DNA of 64,000 nt. It comes from Acidaminobacterium chupaoyuni. GTDB lineage: Bacteria > Bacillota > Clostridia > Oscillospirales > Butyricicoccaceae. Made by a program: the position numbers and the translations under genes. Within the stretch, counting starts at the first letter, position 1; every line of letters starts with the position of its first letter. The notes beneath the pieces were generated by a model that was given only the letters and a program-made list of their open reading frames with translations, ran no database searches and was not told where the DNA came from. Positions 33,286-42,083 of this stretch are shown piece by piece. The DNA lies in assembly GCA_047936785.1 (NCBI GenBank), contig CP176394.1. The stretch is one strand, 5' to 3'.

Positions 33286-35929
33286 ACCAGTTCTCACCCA
33301 TGCTCACTTCGGCCACCAGAGTAACCGATAACGAAATTGCCCGTTCCATTTCTTCCACCAGCAGGCGGCTGACCTGTTCGGCTTCTTCTTTCGGCGCTTC
33401 GATGATCAATTCATCATGCACCTGCAGCAATAATTTCGCGCGGAAATGCTCGCGCTGCAAGCGTTCATAGACCGCCACCATGGCGGCCTTGATGACATCC
33501 GCCGCCGTGCCCTGGATGGGGGTGTTCAGCGCCACGCGCTCACCGAAAGAGCGCAAATTGAAGTTTTTCGATTGCAGCTCGGGCAGATATCTTCTTCTGC
33601 CCCAGAGCGTGGTCACATAGCCATCGTTCTTTGCCTGCGCCTTGATGCGCTCCATATAATTGCGAACGCCGTGATATTTTTCCAAATAGCTGTCGATATA
33701 TCCCTGCGCCTCTTTCGGCGAAACATGGATATCTTCAGATAAAGAAAACGCCGAAATGCCATAAACGATGCCGAAATTGACCGCCTTGGCATGGCTTCTC
33801 ATGGCGTGTGTCACCATTTCCAGCGGCACCCCGAACACCTGTGAGGCGGTGACCGCATGGATATCTTCCCCTGTGCGGAAAGCGTTCTGCATGATGGGAT
33901 CTTCCGCGATATGCGCCAGAATGCGCAGTTCGATCTGAGAATAATCCGCATCGATCAGCACGCATCCCGGGGCGGGAACGAAGCAGCGGCGGATCTCGGA
34001 GCCCAGTTCCTGGCGGATGGGAATATTCTGAAGATTCGGTTCTGTGGAACTCAGACGGCCCGTTGCCGTGACCATTTGCTGAAAAGTGGAATGGATCCTT
34101 CCATCCGCCCCGATCACCTTGTTGAGGCCATCCACATAAGTGGATTTCAATTTTGAAGTTTTGCGGTATTCGATCATGCAATCGATGATCTCATGGCTGC
34201 CCCGCAATTTTTCCAGCACCTCGATATCGGTGGAATAACCGCTTTTCGTTTTTTTGATCACGCGCAGCCCGAGCTTTTCAAATAAAATCACGCCCAGCTG
34301 CTTGGTGGAATTCAAATTAAAGCGTTCGCCCGCATATTCATAGATCTGCTCTGTCAAAGTGCCCAGCCGCTGTTCCAGCACGGCGCCGAATTCATTCAGC
34401 CGCTGCTGATCGATCAGAAAGCCGCGGCACTGCATATCAGCCAAAACCGTCACAAGCGGCAGTTCCACACGCTTGAGCAGGTCTTCCATGCCGTCTTCTG
34501 TCAGTTGCAGGGCCACTTTCCAATAAAGCGCTTCGATGGCGGAAACATGCTCAGCCATCACCTTGGCGGCCTCTGAAAGGCCGGCCAGCGGCGAAAACGC
34601 TTCTTCTTTTTGATATTCTTCCGCCGGGGTCAGCAAAACGCCCAGGCGATCGCGGGCCATTTTTTCCAGATCATAGCCGTTGGCGGTGGGGTCAAGCAAA
34701 TAACAGCATAACGCCGTATCATAGAAAAGGCCCTTGGGTTCTGCGATTCCCCGTTCCATCAGCGCGCAAAAGACAGGCTTTGCATCATGGAATATTTTTT
34801 GCACCTTTTCGGAAAAAAGCGCGGCTAAAAAGCCGTCGTAGGTTTCCATATCGAAATCGGATTGAGCCAAGTAATAGGTTTTGCCTTCTACCCGCAGGGC
34901 GGCGGCGGCAAGATGCGCAGGGATGAGGCAGAAAACCTGTTTGGCCGCCTGCATCCGCTGTTTTAAAAGATCCAGTTCTTCACGGTTTGTGACCTGCTGA
35001 TAACTGCCATCGGGCTGAAACGCTTCTTCTGCCGTTTTTTCGGCGGAAAGCCCAGGGGTCAGGCCCATCCTTTTGATCAGCGAAGAAAATTCAAGCGTTG
35101 AAAATTCTTCATACAGCCCTGTTTCATCCGTCTCACCGCGTTTCAGCTGTTCCAGCGAAACATCATCAATAGGCGCTTCCACATCGCCCAGCGCCAGATC
35201 ATAGCTCATAAAGGCGTTTTCACGATCTGCCAGCAGCTTTTTGCGCACCGACGCCGTGATGGCATCGCTTTCGATGTTTTCATAAACGCCTTCCAGCGAA
35301 CCGAATCGGGTGACCAGCTGCAGCGCCGTTTTTTCGCCGATGCCCGCAACGCCGGGAATATTATCTGATTTATCGCCCATCAACGCTTTGAGATCCACGA
35401 TCTTATCGGGGGTCAGCCCCTCATATTCTTCGGCGAAAGCCGCCGCGTCAAAATTTTTATAAGTTGTCTGGCCCATGCGTGTGATGACCAGCTTCACCAC
35501 CGCGCCCTGAGAAATAAATTGAAGACTGTCGCGATCACCTGTGACGATGACGCATTCTTCACCATTTTCATGGCATCGGCGCGCAAGCGTTCCCAACAGG
35601 TCATCGGCTTCATAGCCTTCTTTTTCCATGCGCGCGATCCCCATCAGATCTAAGATGCGCTTTAAGATCGGCATCTGGCAGGCCAACTCTTCGGGCATGC
35701 CTTTTCTTTGGGCTTTATACCCTTCATATTTTAAATGCCGAAAGGTTTTGGCGCGCATATCAAAGCAGACACAGATCCGCTCGGGCTGTTCTTCTTCGAT
35801 CAGCTTTAAAAGCATATTCATAAAGCCGTAAACGGCGTTGGTATACATCCCGCTTTTATTGGTCAGCAGGCGAACCGCATAAAAAGCGCGGTTGATCAGG
35901 CTGTTTCCGTCAATTGCCATCATCTTCAT
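33269..35929 (-). CDS. polA: DNA polymerase I
   Basis: 886 residues. The N-terminal 5'-nuclease (MAIDGNSLINRAFYAV, EADDLLGTLA, GDRDSLQF, GDKSDNIPG) is followed by an exonuclease-like domain and the family A polymerase (DADYSQIELRILAH, RSHAKAVNFGIVYGIS, QVHDELIIEAP). The middle domain lacks the acidic DTE proofreading motif (CLIPAHLAAA stands in its place), so 3'-5' proofreading is probably absent, as in Bacillus. The ATG at 35929 follows GGAGGG. Confidence 0.97.
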   Translation of the reverse strand: MKMMAIDGNSLINRAFYAVRLLTNKSGMYTNAVYGFMNMLLKLIEEEQPERICVCFDMRAKTFRHLKYEGYKAQRKGMPEELACQMPILKRILDLMGIARMEKEGYEADDLLGTLARRCHENGEECVIVTGDRDSLQFISQGAVVKLVITRMGQTTYKNFDAAAFAEEYEGLTPDKIVDLKALMGDKSDNIPGVAGIGEKTALQLVTRFGSLEGVYENIESDAITASVRKKLLADRENAFMSYDLALGDVEAPIDDVSLEQLKRGETDETGLYEEFSTLEFSSLIKRMGLTPGLSAEKTAEEAFQPDGSYQQVTNREELDLLKQRMQAAKQVFCLIPAHLAAAALRVEGKTYYLAQSDFDMETYDGFLAALFSEKVQKIFHDAKPVFCALMERGIAEPKGLFYDTALCCYLLDPTANGYDLEKMARDRLGVLLTPAEEYQKEEAFSPLAGLSEAAKVMAEHVSAIEALYWKVALQLTEDGMEDLLKRVELPLVTVLADMQCRGFLIDQQRLNEFGAVLEQRLGTLTEQIYEYAGERFNLNSTKQLGVILFEKLGLRVIKKTKSGYSTDIEVLEKLRGSHEIIDCMIEYRKTSKLKSTYVDGLNKVIGADGRIHSTFQQMVTATGRLSSTEPNLQNIPIRQELGSEIRRCFVPAPGCVLIDADYSQIELRILAHIAEDPIMQNAFRTGEDIHAVTASQVFGVPLEMVTHAMRSHAKAVNFGIVYGISAFSLSEDIHVSPKEAQGYIDSYLEKYHGVRNYMERIKAQAKNDGYVTTLWGRRRYLPELQSKNFNLRSFGERVALNTPIQGTAADVIKAAMVAVYERLQREHFRAKLLLQVHDELIIEAPKEEAEQVSRLLVEEMERAISLSVTLVAEVSMGENWYDAKK

Positions 35930-36092
35930 CGGGCAAACCCTCCTGTGTTCTCCACCGAAACCAAACGGCAGGTGTTTTGAAAGCATTCTGCTCTTATTAT
36001 CTTCGTTTTTCACGATAATTGCAAGCCAAATCCTTTTATCTGCGTTTTTTATGTGAAATTTACAATGATTTGTTTTATTTTACGCAGCGGAG

Positions 36093-36130
36093 AAAAAAAT
36101 AAAACCACAAAACTTTCGTTTTGTGGTTTC
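36093..36130 (-). terminator. Terminator of the tRNA-Gln gene
   Basis: Minus-strand AAACCACAAAAC pairs with GTTTTGTGGTTT around a 4-nt loop, followed by an A and seven T residues. Confidence 0.85.
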
Positions 36131-36131
36131 G

Positions 36132-36205
36132 TGGCTGCGGAACAAGGATTCGAACCCTGACAGACTGATCCAGAGTCAGTTGTGCTACCATTACACAATT
36201 CCGCA
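36132..36205 (-). tRNA. tRNA-Gln (anticodon CTG)
   Basis: A 74-nt cloverleaf including CCA: acceptor TGCGGAA with TTCCGCA, anticodon arm ACTGA-CTCTGGA-TCAGT with CTG, and T-arm CAGGGTTCGAATCCTTG. Promoter and terminator flank it, so it is a single-gene unit. Confidence 0.94.
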
Positions 36206-36249
36206 TGATTCAGTTGGTTTCACAAGCTTCACTCGTGAGCGCATGATTT

Positions 36250-36277
36250 ATTATACTCGTTTTTCAGCCATTGTCAA
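36250..36277 (-). promoter_or_regulatory. Sigma-A promoter for tRNA-Gln
   Basis: On the minus strand TTGACA and TATAAT, both consensus, are separated by 16 nt about 45 nt upstream of the tRNA. Confidence 0.85.
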
Positions 36278-36313
36278 CACTTTTTTCAAGGATATTTCTT
36301 TTTCTTTCTTTTT

Positions 36314-36407
36314 GCCCGCATAAGCCCCGCCCCCGTCTGCCCACAGGCACTGCCCCGCGTCTTATGCCGGCGCAGGGCGCAGCGGCTGCGTTGGTTCTGC
36401 CTTTTTT
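36314..36407 (+). other. GC-rich structured segment, no gene
   Basis: In an otherwise AT-rich gap, GCCCGCATAAG (36314-36324) and CTTATGCCGGC (36361-36371) form a stem with one mismatch, with TGCC-CACA-GGCA inside. CGCAG-CGG-CTGCG follows, bounded by GCAG/CTGC and then TTTTTT (36402-36407). This resembles a short structured transcript with a terminator on the plus strand. No promoter is obvious. Confidence 0.35.
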
Positions 36408-36537
36408 CTTATTATTTTACTTATTATATAGTATTGCTCGTTAAAATTCCAGAATATGGCCGCCGCACCGACAAATCCTCCATCGAGATCGCGGCCGCAC
36501 GCATGGATTTCTTTTCGCCTTTGTTTTTCAAATCTGC

Positions 36538-36566
36538 TTTACAGTTCCACTTTTATTGTGTATAAT
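36538..36566 (+). promoter_or_regulatory. Sigma-A promoter for ireB
   Basis: TTTACA and TATAAT are separated by 17 nt, 34 nt upstream of the TTG start. Confidence 0.8.
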
Positions 36567-36599
36567 ATCAGTAAGCTTTATTTTAAGGAGGGCACTATT

Positions 36600-36845
36600 T
36601 TGTTTGACGGAACAAGAAAATTCAGGATCACCGAAGATCCCAATGAAGAAATGAAGCAGATCCTTACAGCGGTTTATGATGCTCTCCGCGAAAAAGGCTA
36701 CAACCCTATCAATCAAATCGTCGGGTATATCCTTTCCGAAGACCCCACTTACATCACAAACCACAATAATGCCCGAAGCCTGATTCGCAAGATCGACCGC
36801 GATGAACTGCTTCAAGAGCTGGTGCGCCGCTATCTGGCAGATTAA
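36600..36845 (+). CDS. ireB: IreB family regulatory phosphoprotein, TTG start
   Basis: 81 residues; IreB (formerly UPF0297) is a small protein phosphorylated by the Ser/Thr kinase IreK in enterococci and affects cephalosporin tolerance. The sequence MFDGTRKFRITEDPNE then YDALREKGYNPINQIVGYILSEDPTYITNHNNARSLIRKIDRDELL is the full family pattern. The start is TTG with AAGGAGGG 7 nt upstream; no in-frame ATG fits. Relatives usually sit with alaS and ruvX, but here the gene stands alone with its own promoter and terminator. Confidence 0.93.
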   Translation: MFDGTRKFRITEDPNEEMKQILTAVYDALREKGYNPINQIVGYILSEDPTYITNHNNARSLIRKIDRDELLQELVRRYLAD

Positions 36846-36856
36846 TTCGTTATTTA

Positions 36857-36895
36857 CAGAAATCCCTGTCCATAGCGGCGGGGGTTTCTTTTTTA
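36857..36895 (+). terminator. Terminator of ireB
   Basis: GAAATCCC pairs with GGGGTTTC (one G-U pair) and is followed by TTTTTT. Confidence 0.65.
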
Positions 36896-37054
36896 TCTGA
36901 TCTGTCATATTTCGGCATAATTATGCACATTGATAACATGATATCGTCTTTAGCTTTTGCCAAATTACGGTCATTTATGCCTCCAAACCCCTTGATTTCA
37001 CAGGGCTTACAAAAATCGAAGCTCATTTTTGTATATCTTTTGTAACTAATTCGT

Positions 37055-37082
37055 TTGACTTTTGTTACCGTTTTGATATAAT
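37055..37082 (+). promoter_or_regulatory. Sigma-A promoter
   Basis: TTGACT and TATAAT with a 16-nt spacer, 22 nt before the next ATG; the leader is therefore very short. Confidence 0.75.
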
Positions 37083-37104
37083 AATGATTGTCGGAGGTAG
37101 ATTC

Positions 37105-37404
37105 ATGACAAACGCATCTAACCCGCAGTGGCCGCTTTCTTATAAGGGCCGCCCTTTAATGAGAAAAGACAGCACCATCTATTATGGCAGCATGACAGAT
37201 AAATATATCATCATGTTAAAGGTCGTTTCGTTCACCAAGAACAAAGATCTTGAAGTTGCCGGCAAAGTTCGCGTTGAGCTTCAGCTCACCGATCCGGATA
37301 TCAGTTCCGTAGATAAAGTTGTCAAATCCACAGAAAAAGAAGGGCTCTACAACGCAATGGATATTGCATCCATCTGGCTTGACAGAGCACTGAACCAAAA
37401 GTAA
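37105..37404 (+). CDS. Small conserved-looking protein of unknown function
   Basis: 99 residues starting 7 nt after GGAGGTA. The sequence (YKGRPLMRKDSTIYYGSMTDKYIIMLKV, VRVELQLTDPDISS, GLYNAMDIASIWLDRAL) is mixed alpha/beta, soluble, without signal peptide or Cys. I have the impression of a clostridial small-protein family but cannot name it. It precedes the NlpC/P60 gene by 29 nt and has a strong promoter, so the two form an operon. Confidence 0.75.
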   Translation: MTNASNPQWPLSYKGRPLMRKDSTIYYGSMTDKYIIMLKVVSFTKNKDLEVAGKVRVELQLTDPDISSVDKVVKSTEKEGLYNAMDIASIWLDRALNQK

Positions 37405-37433
37405 GATTCACCCGTTTACTATTGGAGGTATAA

Positions 37434-38312
37434 ATGAACTATTCTGGTAAAAAGACGATTAAGACCCTGGTGATTACCGCGGCGCTTTCTGCGGCGGTTA
37501 TGATGGGGGCTTCCGCTGCCGATGTTAAGGGCGGCATTGTAATGACAGATTCTTCGCTCAATTTCCGCAGCGCACCTTCTACGGCGGCTTCTGTGATCGA
37601 TCAGATCGACGGCGGTTCCCGTGTTTGCGTGTTAGGCGTAGAAAACGGCTGGGCTTCGGTTGCTTTAAACGGTACCGTCGGCTATGTCAGCGCTGATTAT
37701 CTGGATATCTGGAATGTGATGGGCTTAAACGGCGGCAGCGCTCAGGTAACCGCTTCTTCTCTCAATGTGCGCAGCAACCCTTCCATCGACGCAAGCGTTG
37801 TAACACAGCTTTCTCAGGGCGAAACCGTTACGATCACCGGCATTAACAACGGTTGGTATGGCGTTTCGTTTTCCGGCGGCGCAGGGTTTGTGCATCCCGA
37901 TTACATAAAGCTGATCCCCTCTGCCGATAATTCCGCCTCTTCCGCACGCAGCGAAGTGATCTCTTTTGCCAAGCGTTATATCGGGACAAGATATGTTTAT
38001 GGTGGTTCTTCCCCCAGCGGCTTTGATTGCTCCGGTTATACCTCTTATGTATTTTCGAATTTCGGCATCAACCTTTCTCACAGTTCTTCCGCTCAATATA
38101 GTTCCACTGCCCGCGTGAGCCGCGGTTCTTTACAGGCCGGCGACTTGGTGTTCTTTACAAACGGCGGCAGCGGCGTTGGCCATGTTGGCATCTATGTGGG
38201 CAACAATCAGTTCATTCATTCCCCCTCCCCCGGAAAATCCGTCTGCATCGACACAATGGCAAGCGGCTATTATGCTTCCCATTATGTGGGCGCAGGAAGA
38301 GTTCTGGATTAA
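37434..38312 (+). CDS. Secreted SH3b-SH3b-NlpC/P60 cell-wall hydrolase
   Basis: 292 residues. An N-terminal signal peptide (KKTIKTLVITAALSAAVMMGASA) precedes two bacterial SH3 domains (LNFRSAPSTAASVIDQI; LNVRSNPSIDASVVTQL) and a C-terminal NlpC/P60 peptidase with Cys in GFDCSGYTSYVF and His in VGHVGIYVG. Such enzymes cut gamma-D-Glu-diaminopimelate bonds in peptidoglycan peptides. GGAGG precedes the ATG. A strong terminator follows. Confidence 0.94.
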   Translation: MNYSGKKTIKTLVITAALSAAVMMGASAADVKGGIVMTDSSLNFRSAPSTAASVIDQIDGGSRVCVLGVENGWASVALNGTVGYVSADYLDIWNVMGLNGGSAQVTASSLNVRSNPSIDASVVTQLSQGETVTITGINNGWYGVSFSGGAGFVHPDYIKLIPSADNSASSARSEVISFAKRYIGTRYVYGGSSPSGFDCSGYTSYVFSNFGINLSHSSSAQYSSTARVSRGSLQAGDLVFFTNGGSGVGHVGIYVGNNQFIHSPSPGKSVCIDTMASGYYASHYVGAGRVLD

Positions 38313-38330
38313 TCAAAACATCGAATTTTC

Positions 38331-38362
38331 AAGGAGCAGTTCAAAACGAACTGCTCTTTTTA
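38331..38362 (+). terminator. Terminator of the NlpC/P60 gene
   Basis: GAGCAGTTC pairs perfectly with GAACTGCTC around AAAAC, followed by TTTTT. Confidence 0.9.
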
Positions 38363-38422
38363 TATGCCCCGTTTTTTGTTCTCACATCTCTCACGCAATT
38401 GAATGGAAACGCTTCTCTCGCC

Positions 38423-39031
38423 TCAGGCATCGCCGCGCCACAGATGCTTCCACTGGCCATAAAGTTCTGCAATTTTGAATTTTGCCGCATAAGTAGTTCC
38501 ATCCTTTGTAATAAAGCAGATCTCATCCTCGCTCATCCCGTTTTTCCGCGCGGTTTCTTTCATTTCTTTGGATGACGCAGGGTCGCAGAGGGGCGGCAGC
38601 AGCACGCACCACCAGTTCTTCCCTTTTGCGGGGCCGATGGTCACCCGCACCGCATCATAATAACCCGCCGGCATGGAAAAAGTATCATAGACCCTCGTGG
38701 TGAAATACATATTGGTGAATTCGGCATCCACCTTGTAATCGTAACCGCTTCGCGTTACTTCGGCCTGACCGGCCTGCCGCAGCCGCGCAAGGAAGTTTTC
38801 ATCGATCTGTTCTTTTTTCATTCCGCCCATTTTTTCCGCTTCTTTTAAAACAACATCGCGCACACGCAGCTTGAGTTCTTGATCTTCTTTTTTGTCGCTG
38901 GCGGCGATCACATGCAGCCTTGTCACGCTTTCAGCCAAATTTTGCTGCGCCCGGATAGGCGAAACGCAGGCCAGCAAGGTAAACACAAAACCGCATATCA
39001 GCGCCAGTTCCCAGCGTTTTAATTTCATCAT
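38423..39031 (-). CDS. spoIIR: Stage II sporulation protein R
   Basis: 202 residues. SpoIIR is made in the forespore under sigma-F and secreted to trigger SpoIIGA-dependent activation of pro-sigma-E in the mother cell. A signal peptide (ELALICGFVFTLLACVSPIRA) is followed by RLHVIAASDKKEDQELKLRVRDVVL, the family core, and NWWCVLLPPLCDP. Two adjacent ATGs (39031, 39028) follow AGGTGCC. That ribosome site lies in the 3' arm of a hairpin at 39036-39083. A GCATA further upstream could be a sigma-F -35, but the -10 match is poor. Confidence 0.93.
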   Translation of the reverse strand: MMKLKRWELALICGFVFTLLACVSPIRAQQNLAESVTRLHVIAASDKKEDQELKLRVRDVVLKEAEKMGGMKKEQIDENFLARLRQAGQAEVTRSGYDYKVDAEFTNMYFTTRVYDTFSMPAGYYDAVRVTIGPAKGKNWWCVLLPPLCDPASSKEMKETARKNGMSEDEICFITKDGTTYAAKFKIAELYGQWKHLWRGDA

Positions 39032-39035
39032 AAAA

Positions 39036-39083
39036 GGCACCTGTCTTTCTGTGATTTCTTGCTTCACAGTATAGACAGGTGCC
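39036..39083 (-). terminator. Hairpin covering the spoIIR ribosome site
   Basis: GGCACCTGTC and GACAGGTGCC pair perfectly, with a second inner stem CTGTGA/TCACAG. On the minus strand it ends in TTTT directly before the spoIIR ATG and includes its AGGTG. It may terminate ispE transcripts, restrict spoIIR translation, or both. T residues also follow on the plus strand. Confidence 0.65.
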
Positions 39084-39111
39084 CTTTTTCTTATTCTGAT
39101 TTTGAAATTTT

Positions 39112-39981
39112 TTATGCTTCTGCCCCAACAGGCCGGGCCACCGCGGAAAAAATGCCGCTGCCTCGAAAACAATCGCGGGCGGCTTCCGCCTGTTTTTTCG
39201 ATGAAAAAATGCCGTATACCGCCGAGCCGGAACCTGTCATCATGGCCCCCAGCGCGCCGTTTGCCAGCAATTTATCGCGGATCTCGGCGATCTGCGGTTT
39301 CTCGGGGATCGCCGCCGCTTCCATCACATTGCCCATCTGCGCCGCGATTTTCTTCAGGTCTCCCGTTTCCAGCGCGCCGATCATGGCGGCGGCATCGGGG
39401 TGAACAGAAGGCTCCACAGCATCCATCCGCTGATAAAGCTGCGCGGTCGAAATGGAAAAGCGCGGTTTGCAAACCACAAGAAAACATTCTTTCGGCATGC
39501 CTTTCACCGCCGTCAGCTGTTCGCCGATGCCCGTGGCCACAGCACACCCGCCCATCAGGCAAAAGGGCACATCCGCCCCCAGTGAAAGCCCCAGCGCATA
39601 AAGCTGTTCTTCTGTCAAAGGGCTGCGATATCTGCGGTTCAAAAGGCGCAAAACCATGGCGGCGTCAGTGCTTCCCCCCGCCATGCCGGCGCCCACCGGA
39701 ATTCGCTTTTGCAGCTCGATGACAATATGTTCGCGCCGGCCGGTCAGCTTATAAAAAGCGTCGGCCGCCTTCCACGCGATGTTTCTGCTGTCGCAGGGAA
39801 CATAAGGCAGATTGCAGCGAAGCTGAACGCCCGCTTTTGCGGCCGGGCGAATCAGAATCAGATCATAAAGTGAAATGGTCTGCATCACCGTTTCGATCAA
39901 ATGATAGCCGTCTTCGCGCTTGCCTTTGATATCCAAAGTCAAATTAATTTTTGCATAAGCTTTGCCGCTTTGTGTCTGCAT
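39112..39981 (-). CDS. ispE: 4-diphosphocytidyl-2-C-methyl-D-erythritol kinase
   Basis: 289 residues, GHMP kinase of the MEP isoprenoid pathway. KAYAKINLTLDIKGKREDGYHLIETVMQ is the IspE start, PVGAGMAGGSTDAA the ATP-binding loop, and MMTGSGSAVYGIF the third GHMP motif. It lies 11 nt downstream of the DUF362 gene and probably shares its transcript. spoIIR follows after the hairpin at 39036-39083. Confidence 0.96.
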   Translation of the reverse strand: MQTQSGKAYAKINLTLDIKGKREDGYHLIETVMQTISLYDLILIRPAAKAGVQLRCNLPYVPCDSRNIAWKAADAFYKLTGRREHIVIELQKRIPVGAGMAGGSTDAAMVLRLLNRRYRSPLTEEQLYALGLSLGADVPFCLMGGCAVATGIGEQLTAVKGMPKECFLVVCKPRFSISTAQLYQRMDAVEPSVHPDAAAMIGALETGDLKKIAAQMGNVMEAAAIPEKPQIAEIRDKLLANGALGAMMTGSGSAVYGIFSSKKQAEAARDCFRGSGIFSAVARPVGAEA

Positions 39982-39992
39982 GGTCGATCCCC

Positions 39993-41105
39993 CTATAAAT
40001 CAATGGCCTTCACCGGGCAAAGTTCGTGGCAGCAATAACATTTGATACATTTTTCGCGGTTGAGAACAGCCTTGCCGTTTTCGATGACGATCGCTTCGCC
40101 CGGGCAGGCTTTCGCGCAGGCGCCGCAGCCGATGCACCGGTTGGTGAAACGCGGTTCCGGCACAAAAAGGCGGCTCAACAGCGGGCGCATGAACGGCGGC
40201 ATATAGTTCACAAAAGATCCGCTTTTTTTCAGCCCCGGCGCGGGAATAAAAGGTTCCGCCAGCGGCGGCACTTTTTCGCCCCATTGTTCCAGTTCGGCGG
40301 CGCTGCGCGGAGAAAGCTGCCGCTGCACCCCGATCTGCCAAACCGGCGACAGTTCTGCTTTCAGCCCGCAATGATGCATGGCGGCCACATCGGCCGCAAA
40401 GGGGTTTCGGCTGCCGATCAACACGCCGCCTTTTCTCACTCTGCCGCCCGAAGGGCCTTTGCCATCCATGCCTTCAATGCCGTCGATAATAGAGAATTCA
40501 GGTGCAACACAGCAGCATAAATCCACCAGAAGCCGCGCAAAATTCATTCTGTTGGGGTTTTGCGAATGGATCTTCGCTTTATTTAAACCGGGGATCACGC
40601 CGAAATTGTTTTTGACTGCGCCCGTGAAATAAGTGAGCATATGCGTTTTCATTTTGCCAATGCTCACGACCACATCGGCATCGGCCACAGGCGTGATGAT
40701 ATCAAAATTGCGCTGAACGCCTTCGCCCTGCCAACGCCGCTTTTTATGGGAATAATCACGGTTGAGCCTGGCGCCTGTTTTTTCCGCCACGGCGGTCATG
40801 CCGCAGGCGCGGTAAACATTCTGCATGGCGAGATCATTATAAGGCCCGCCCGGGCTGTCGGCAATGGTCACCTCGGCGCCCGCCGCCAGGAAATATTCCG
40901 CAACAGCCGCCACCACCGATGGATGCGCGGTGGTAGCCGTTTCGGGCTGACGCGCCATAAGCAGATTCACCTTCAAGGTGACCTTTTTGCCCTTTTTTAA
41001 AAATTTTTCCGCCCCGCCAAAGGCATCCAGCATTTCATAAACGGTCTGTTTCACCCGTTGTTCTTCATAATCGGGGCAAGAAGCCATATAAACCGCTCGA
41101 TCCAT
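39993..41105 (-). CDS. DUF362 protein with two C-terminal 4Fe-4S clusters
   Basis: 370 residues. The DUF362 part (KKVTLKVNLLMARQPETATTAHPSVV, IADSPGGPYNDLAMQNVY, GKMKTHMLTYFTGAVKNNFG) is followed by two ferredoxin motifs, CIGCGACAKACPGEAI and CIKCYCCHELCPVKAI. It should be a cytoplasmic redox protein; the reaction is unknown. AAGGAGGAG precedes the ATG. It forms a transcription unit with ispE. Confidence 0.9.
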   Translation of the reverse strand: MDRAVYMASCPDYEEQRVKQTVYEMLDAFGGAEKFLKKGKKVTLKVNLLMARQPETATTAHPSVVAAVAEYFLAAGAEVTIADSPGGPYNDLAMQNVYRACGMTAVAEKTGARLNRDYSHKKRRWQGEGVQRNFDIITPVADADVVVSIGKMKTHMLTYFTGAVKNNFGVIPGLNKAKIHSQNPNRMNFARLLVDLCCCVAPEFSIIDGIEGMDGKGPSGGRVRKGGVLIGSRNPFAADVAAMHHCGLKAELSPVWQIGVQRQLSPRSAAELEQWGEKVPPLAEPFIPAPGLKKSGSFVNYMPPFMRPLLSRLFVPEPRFTNRCIGCGACAKACPGEAIVIENGKAVLNREKCIKCYCCHELCPVKAIDL

Positions 41106-41163
41106 CGTTCTCCTCCTTTTTATGCACCCTGCTTTTTCTATTTACAGCGATTCGTTGAAAAGT

Positions 41164-41967
41164 TCATCCGATGGGATGAAAAACCGGCTTTCGCTTTTCA
41201 AAAGTGACGATCTGTGAAAACCCTGCCCGCGCGATGAGCCTATAACTTTCGCGCAGCCCGCTGCCGCAATCTTTTGGGAAATGGGCATCGCTGCCGGCGG
41301 CGATCAGTTTGCCGCCGAAATCGCGGTAAAGCTCCAGCACCCATTGTTCGGGCCCGGGCTGGCCGATCCATTCGCGGCAGCCTTTGGCATTGACCTCTAA
41401 CGCGCAATCGGTTTTCGCCAATTTTCTCATCAGTTCGGCGATCCTTTCGCGATAACGCCTCAGTGAAGGTTCGGGAAAAGCACCCTGCATCACGCGCAGC
41501 GGATAATCTAAATGAGCAAACACATCAAAATCGCCAAACGCCAGCAGATCTTCCAGATCATCGAAATAGCGCAGAAAACAAGCTTCGCAAACCGCATAAT
41601 CGGTGTAATCAATGCTGTAAATATCCCGCCCGTCGCTGAGTTCATGCACGCTGCCTAAAACGATATCATAAGGATGTGCCGCCAGAAGGGCCTTGGCTTT
41701 TTCGGGGCTGCGCTGGGGCTGCCCCAGTTCCACACCATATAAAAGTTTCAAACGCGTTTCTTTTGTCTTTTGCTCTGTCATCTCTTTTTGGCAGGCCGCT
41801 TCTCCCCGGGCATAATAAGGGTCATACCCCTGCCACCCAAAATCGCAATGTTCTGTCAGGGCCAAAACCGCAACCCCATGTTCCAGCGCGCTGTGTATCA
41901 TTCCGTTCACATCGGTTTTGCCGTCAAAAGAATATTTCGTGTGCGTATGCGTATCTGCAATAAACAA
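41164..41967 (-). CDS. PHP-domain phosphatase (histidinol-phosphatase type), TTG start
   Basis: 267 residues. ADTHTHTKYSFDGK is the first PHP metal motif; LTEHCDFG, GVELGQPQ, GSVHE, FAHLDYPLR and GSDAHFPKDCG are the others, as in the HisK/HisJ histidinol-phosphate phosphatases. No other his gene is near, so the substrate is not proven. The start is TTG, 8 nt after GGGGG; the in-frame sequence further upstream is hydrophobic and AT-rich and has no ribosome site. Confidence 0.85.
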   Translation of the reverse strand: MFIADTHTHTKYSFDGKTDVNGMIHSALEHGVAVLALTEHCDFGWQGYDPYYARGEAACQKEMTEQKTKETRLKLLYGVELGQPQRSPEKAKALLAAHPYDIVLGSVHELSDGRDIYSIDYTDYAVCEACFLRYFDDLEDLLAFGDFDVFAHLDYPLRVMQGAFPEPSLRRYRERIAELMRKLAKTDCALEVNAKGCREWIGQPGPEQWVLELYRDFGGKLIAAGSDAHFPKDCGSGLRESYRLIARAGFSQIVTFEKRKPVFHPIG

Positions 41968-42083
41968 AAAACTGACCCCCACAAAAAATAAAATGTATAA
42001 ATTTTCAAAAACCGGCAAAGATACTTCCGAAAGAATTTCTGCGTTCCATCTATTACTATTTCTTGCTATCAGGAGGATGAAAA

